Shown here in pieces: positions 13,792 through 16,384 of a DNA stretch of 16,384 nucleotides. The notes beneath the pieces were generated by a model that saw only the letters and a program-made list of their open reading frames with translations, was not told the origin of the DNA and searched no databases. The DNA comes from Parvularculaceae bacterium UBA4496. GTDB taxonomy: Bacteria; Pseudomonadota; Alphaproteobacteria; Caulobacterales; Parvularculaceae. Where the stretch lies: contig DGNI01000094.1 in NCBI GenBank assembly GCA_002388885.1, positions 15,892-32,275 of the forward strand. The letters run 5' to 3'. A program made the position numbers and the translations under genes. Within the stretch, counting starts at the first letter, position 1; the number at the start of each line of letters is the position of its first letter.

Positions 13792-14655
13792 ATGAACATG
13801 GAAATAGTTCAATCTCTTCGCACGCCTGCGCCATTGATTGATGAGACTATGGTAAAAGACGTCGTAGAGGCGTTTTACGCCCGCATCCGGCGTCATCCTA
13901 CGCTTGGCCCCGTGCTGGACGGAGCAATTGGGGATCATTGGCCTGAATACCTTTCAAAAATGCAGGACTACTGGACAAGCGTCTTGCTCGATACGGGTCG
14001 ATATCACGGCAACCCCATATTGGCTCACCGACAACACAAAGCCATTCGTCCCAAGCATTTTGATTTGTGGCTGGCACAATGGCGGGAAACAGTGCGCGAC
14101 CTGTGCCCGCCGCGGGTGGCCTCTGAATTTATTCGCAAGGCTGAGGGAATTGGCGCCAGCCTGAAATTCAACCTCTACGAAAACCTGGAATCGCCAATTG
14201 ATGACGATTTTCCGCCACGAGCGGATTTGGATTTCGCCAAACAACAAGAAAGGGATCCAGTCAGCAAAAAGCAGCCGATTACGCTGAACGCGCCAGCCTC
14301 GGAAATTCACCCCTGCGTGTTCGCCTATGTGCTCGGCGCCTATGTCTGGATGCTATTTTCCCTGTTGATGGCGCTGAAATCTGACGGCGGCGCTGTTTTC
14401 ATGGTCGCCATATCGACATTCTTTCTCGCTATGTACGCCGGCATACCCTTCGCCCTGAATGCGCTGGGACGAAAGCACAGCTATAGCAGCGACAACAAAA
14501 CCAATGATTTCGGCGCGTTTCTTGATAAGAAGATCTCTACTTACACCGGAACGCTTACGGGCCGTGACGTGATGCTCCAGATCACTATCATACCAATCTT
14601 GCTGGCGATTGGCATGACGGCTATCGCATTTATTATTGTACATGCGCAATCTTGA
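13792..14655 (+). CDS. Group III truncated hemoglobin fused to a C-terminal membrane domain
   Basis: Residues about 14-130 form a group III truncated (2/2) hemoglobin: FYARIRRHPTLGPVL with Tyr29 as the likely distal B10 Tyr, HWPEYLSKMQDYWTSVLL, then the YHGNPILAH segment with His79 as probable proximal heme ligand, and PKHFDLWLAQWRETV with Trp97. Group III globins are normally 130-150 residues and soluble. Here a polar linker (about 133-165) leads to a second domain beginning SEIHPCVFAYVLGAYVWML, with three likely helices (174-195, 200-225, 262-284) and a soluble loop FGAFLDKKISTYTGTLTGRD between the second and third. The domain resembles small standalone alphaproteobacterial membrane proteins I recall as hypothetical. 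An NsrR-type operator and AAGGAGG precede the ATG. A membrane-tethered NO or oxygen reactive globin is the likely product. Confidence 0.85.
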   Translation: MNMEIVQSLRTPAPLIDETMVKDVVEAFYARIRRHPTLGPVLDGAIGDHWPEYLSKMQDYWTSVLLDTGRYHGNPILAHRQHKAIRPKHFDLWLAQWRETVRDLCPPRVASEFIRKAEGIGASLKFNLYENLESPIDDDFPPRADLDFAKQQERDPVSKKQPITLNAPASEIHPCVFAYVLGAYVWMLFSLLMALKSDGGAVFMVAISTFFLAMYAGIPFALNALGRKHSYSSDNKTNDFGAFLDKKISTYTGTLTGRDVMLQITIIPILLAIGMTAIAFIIVHAQS

Positions 14656-14683
14656 TGTGCTTGTCCCACGGAGTTGAGCATCG

Positions 14684-15130
14684 ATGCTCGAAAATCCGTT
14701 AATCGCCAGAGCGGGCGTCTTCATGGTTCCGGCGATTTGGCTGGGGCTGCTAATTGGCGTGTCGTTCATCGCGACGCCAATAAAATTCTCCGCGCCGTCG
14801 CTTGATTTGCCGACTGCGCTCGACGTCGGAAGAGTCACTTTTTCTCTTTTCAACAAGATCGAATGGGGTGTGCTCGCCTTACTCGCTATTTTCCTGTGGC
14901 TGAACGGTTTGCCCGGCGTCAGAACATTGTTGGCCATTTGGCTCGCGTTTCTGCTTATTATTCAGTCAGCGTGGCTCCTGCCGATATTGAATTTCTATAT
15001 TGAGACGATCGCACAAGGCATGCAAAAGCCTCCGTCTTTTGAACATTTAGCGTACGGCGTCATTGAAATAGTCAAGGCGCTTAGTCTCGCGGCGATCGGG
15101 ATTCTCGGGATCATCCAACAGAGTGCATAA
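14684..15130 (+). CDS. Four-helix membrane protein (TMEM205/DUF4149-like)
   Basis: A 148-residue inner-membrane protein with four hydrophobic helices: about 9-30, 59-77, 81-105 and 121-143. Features such as LLIGVSFIATPIKFSAPSL, ALDVGRVTFSLFNKIEW and the helix-3 segment LLIIQSAWLLPIL match the bacterial relatives of TMEM205-type proteins (DUF4149-like in appearance). No biochemical role is known to me. It follows the globin fusion after 28 bp with GGAG 9 bases before its ATG, so it is in the same NsrR-controlled transcript, and nsrR follows after 124 bp with its own operator. A role in nitrosative-stress tolerance is inferred from context only. Confidence 0.78.
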   Translation: MLENPLIARAGVFMVPAIWLGLLIGVSFIATPIKFSAPSLDLPTALDVGRVTFSLFNKIEWGVLALLAIFLWLNGLPGVRTLLAIWLAFLLIIQSAWLLPILNFYIETIAQGMQKPPSFEHLAYGVIEIVKALSLAAIGILGIIQQSA

Positions 15131-15221
15131 TTTTGAAGTTCACGGTGGCTATAGACCTGAATATTGTTTTGCGTATCGAGCTACTCTCTTTTTTAGATGA
15201 CGTGCGCAAGTCAATTCGTTA

Positions 15222-15244
15222 AAGATGTAATATAGATACATTTA
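15222..15244 (+). promoter_or_regulatory. NsrR operator before nsrR (autoregulation)
   Basis: AAGATGTAATA (15222-15232), one central base, AGATACATTTA (15234-15244) fits the 11-1-11 NsrR palindrome at 9 and 8 of 11 positions; the invariant ATGTA and TACAT arms are separated by 7 bases exactly as in the consensus. It overlaps TATAGA, a possible -10, and ends 10 bases before the nsrR ATG. Together with the site at 13753 it defines a two-promoter regulon here. Confidence 0.65.
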
Positions 15245-15254
15245 AAGGGTGCTG

Positions 15255-15686
15255 ATGAGACTGACCATTTACAGCGACTACGCCTTACGCGTGCTCATGT
15301 ACCTTGCGATCAACCGTGAGACTCTGTCGACGATTCAGGAAATCGCCGATCACTACGGCATCTCCAAAAACCACCTGATGAAGGTGACCCATGAACTGGG
15401 GCTTGTGGGTTATATCGATACAGTGCGCGGTCGCGGCGGGGGCGTGCGCCTCGCGCAAGCGCCGGAAAAAATCGGCATCGGCGATGTGATCCGCTTGACA
15501 GAAGAAGATTTCCGGCTCGTCGAATGCTTCGATCCCGATACCAATCAATGCGTCATCAGCGGGCGCTGCAAACTGGCGAGGATACTAGATGAAGCGTTGG
15601 ACAGTTATCTGAAGACGCTGGACCGCTACACGCTAGCCGACTTGGCCGCTGAGCGCGGATTGAAACGGCGGTTGATGGCGGTTTAG
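15255..15686 (+). CDS. nsrR: NsrR, Rrf2-family nitric-oxide-sensing repressor
   Basis: This 143-residue Rrf2-family protein has an N-terminal winged HTH (MRLTIYSDYALRVLMYLA, then TIQEIADHYGISKNHLMKVTHELGLVGYIDTVRGRGGGVRLA) and three iron-sulfur cluster cysteines, C91, C99 and C105, in the stretch VECFDPDTNQCVISGRC. This spacing and the ECFDP-type context identify NsrR, whose cluster is destroyed by NO, relieving repression. The frame opens at a GTG at 15249, but the ATG at 15255 gives the canonical MRLT N-terminus and has AAAGG at a suitable distance. A near-consensus NsrR palindrome lies directly upstream, implying autoregulation. IscR and RirA are less likely because of the Cys pattern and the neighbouring globin gene. 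Confidence 0.92.
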   Translation: MRLTIYSDYALRVLMYLAINRETLSTIQEIADHYGISKNHLMKVTHELGLVGYIDTVRGRGGGVRLAQAPEKIGIGDVIRLTEEDFRLVECFDPDTNQCVISGRCKLARILDEALDSYLKTLDRYTLADLAAERGLKRRLMAV

Positions 15687-15792
15687 CAGCTTCATCGTCC
15701 CACGCGGTGATCTTTTACATTTCAAACTGCGAATATAGCCGAGAATGGCTGATTACTATCGCAGACCAAAGTGGCGGTCTCTTTATTTACTT

Positions 15793-16384
15793 TCAACGCC
15801 GTAACGCCAATTTTTCGCGTAAGGAAGCCGCTTCTGCGCGGAGCTGCGCCGACGCTTTCCCGGTATATGTGAGGATGGTCATTCCAAACACAGCGGAAAT
15901 AACCGAAGCCATCAGAACTGCAAGTTTAACTGATTCGGCTTGAGGTCCGGCGAATGCAGTCGTTGTAATGAAAATTGACATCGTAAAACCGACGCCCGCT
16001 AGGCAACCAGCGCCCAGAAACTGACCCCAGCTGATCTCGGAAGAAAGCGACGCCCATCCCATCCGTATGGCGATCCAGCATGTCAAAAGAATGCCCAGCG
16101 GCTTGCCAATCACCAAGCCAAGCATCACACCGAGAATTTCCGGCGCCAAAGGCGAGAATTTCAGCCCGGTCAGCACAATGCCCGTATTGACGAGTGCAAA
16201 AAGCGGAAGAATCATGAAATTTGTCCATTTTTCCAGCGCATGTTGGAGATGATGGCCAGGCTCCAGTAACCGCGCAACGGAGCGTTCAAGAATTCTGACG
16301 GCTTTGTCGGTAATATTCTTGTCGGATATCTTGCCTTCCCGTTGTGTCTCGCGGGCTAGCATCGCGGCTTGCGCGGCGACTTGC
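15793..16384 (-). CDS. nhaA: Na+/H+ antiporter NhaA, C-terminal half (runs off the right edge)
   Basis: NhaA exchanges sodium for protons across the inner membrane and supports pH and salt homeostasis. About 196 C-terminal residues of the usual 380-400 are present; the reading frame stays open to the window edge, so the N-terminal half lies outside. Recognisable family segments are EPGHHLQHALEKWTNFMILPLFALVNTGIVL, VIGKPLGILLTCWIAIRMGWASLSSEISWGQFLGAGCLAGVGFTMSIFI and VKLAVLMASVISAVFGM, covering the last five or so helices. The acidic TM V residues that bind sodium are in the missing part. The C-terminus is short and basic. It is convergent with nsrR, 106 bp apart. Confidence 0.93.
   Translation of the reverse strand, partial: QVAAQAAMLARETQREGKISDKNITDKAVRILERSVARLLEPGHHLQHALEKWTNFMILPLFALVNTGIVLTGLKFSPLAPEILGVMLGLVIGKPLGILLTCWIAIRMGWASLSSEISWGQFLGAGCLAGVGFTMSIFITTTAFAGPQAESVKLAVLMASVISAVFGMTILTYTGKASAQLRAEAASLREKLALRR

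Noticed and set aside
15763..15790. AGACC/GGTCT hairpin followed by a T-rich stretch between nsrR and nhaA
   Set aside because: Only a 5-bp stem with an 8-base loop; too weak to call a terminator, although the location between convergent genes fits.
1..16384. Search for tRNA, rRNA, CRISPR repeats, insertion-sequence ends or toxin-antitoxin and phage-defence genes
   Set aside because: No T-loop or repeat-spacer pattern, transposase motif or defence-type protein was recognised by eye.

Overview
The window looks like a chromosomal stretch of an alphaproteobacterium, probably Rhizobiales-like. The base composition is moderate, in the mid-50s % G+C by eye. The main taxonomic pointers are a standalone NDUFS4-like complex I subunit, a thin-spaced ECF sigma operon of alphaproteobacterial style, an NsrR with the alphaproteobacterial Cys spacing, and a small protein with the SFPASDPP motif. 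I see no rRNA, tRNA, CRISPR array, transposase or phage gene. Assignment below class level is not supported.

Layout, left to right. (1) 166-1741, minus strand: an operon of an Rnk/GreA-C-type regulator, an unrecognised 213-residue protein and the NDUFS4-like protein, ended by a perfect 12-bp hairpin. (2) 1742-2239: a long non-coding stretch with a palindrome near the rnk start. (3) 2240-3537, plus strand: a small CxxC thioredoxin-fold protein, then an Ada-type regulator that has lost the catalytic end of its methyltransferase domain. The two genes carry recognisably duplicated leader DNA. (4) 3669-5421, plus strand: a small SFPASDPP-motif protein with a terminator, then an MFS transporter. 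(5) 5433-7572, minus strand: a four-gene operon of unknown protein, 5-formyl-THF cyclo-ligase family protein, small CSMHELDP-motif protein and Fe superoxide dismutase. (6) 7746-9125, plus strand: a LysR regulator and a DUF488 protein. (7) 9292-12862, minus strand: an ECF sigma factor followed by FolE2, a Tat-exported ferritin-like protein, a class I cytochrome c and a short FAD/NAD(P)H reductase. (8) 13258-15686, plus strand: a small membrane protein, a group III truncated hemoglobin fused to a membrane domain, a four-helix membrane protein and NsrR. (9) 15793 to the right edge, minus strand: the C-terminal half of an NhaA antiporter.

The common theme is defence against reactive oxygen and nitrogen species and redox homeostasis. 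The clearest regulatory logic is at the right. Two NsrR-type operators with the same geometry precede the hemoglobin-membrane fusion and nsrR itself, which suggests an autoregulated nitric-oxide response module with an unusual membrane-tethered globin as its effector. To its left, an ECF sigma factor with no visible anti-sigma partner appears to read from its own promoter into an operon of periplasmic and cytosolic redox proteins plus the metal-flexible GTP cyclohydrolase FolE2. The most unusual items are the globin-membrane fusion, the shortened Ada, and the duplicated leader in front of the thioredoxin-like and ada genes.
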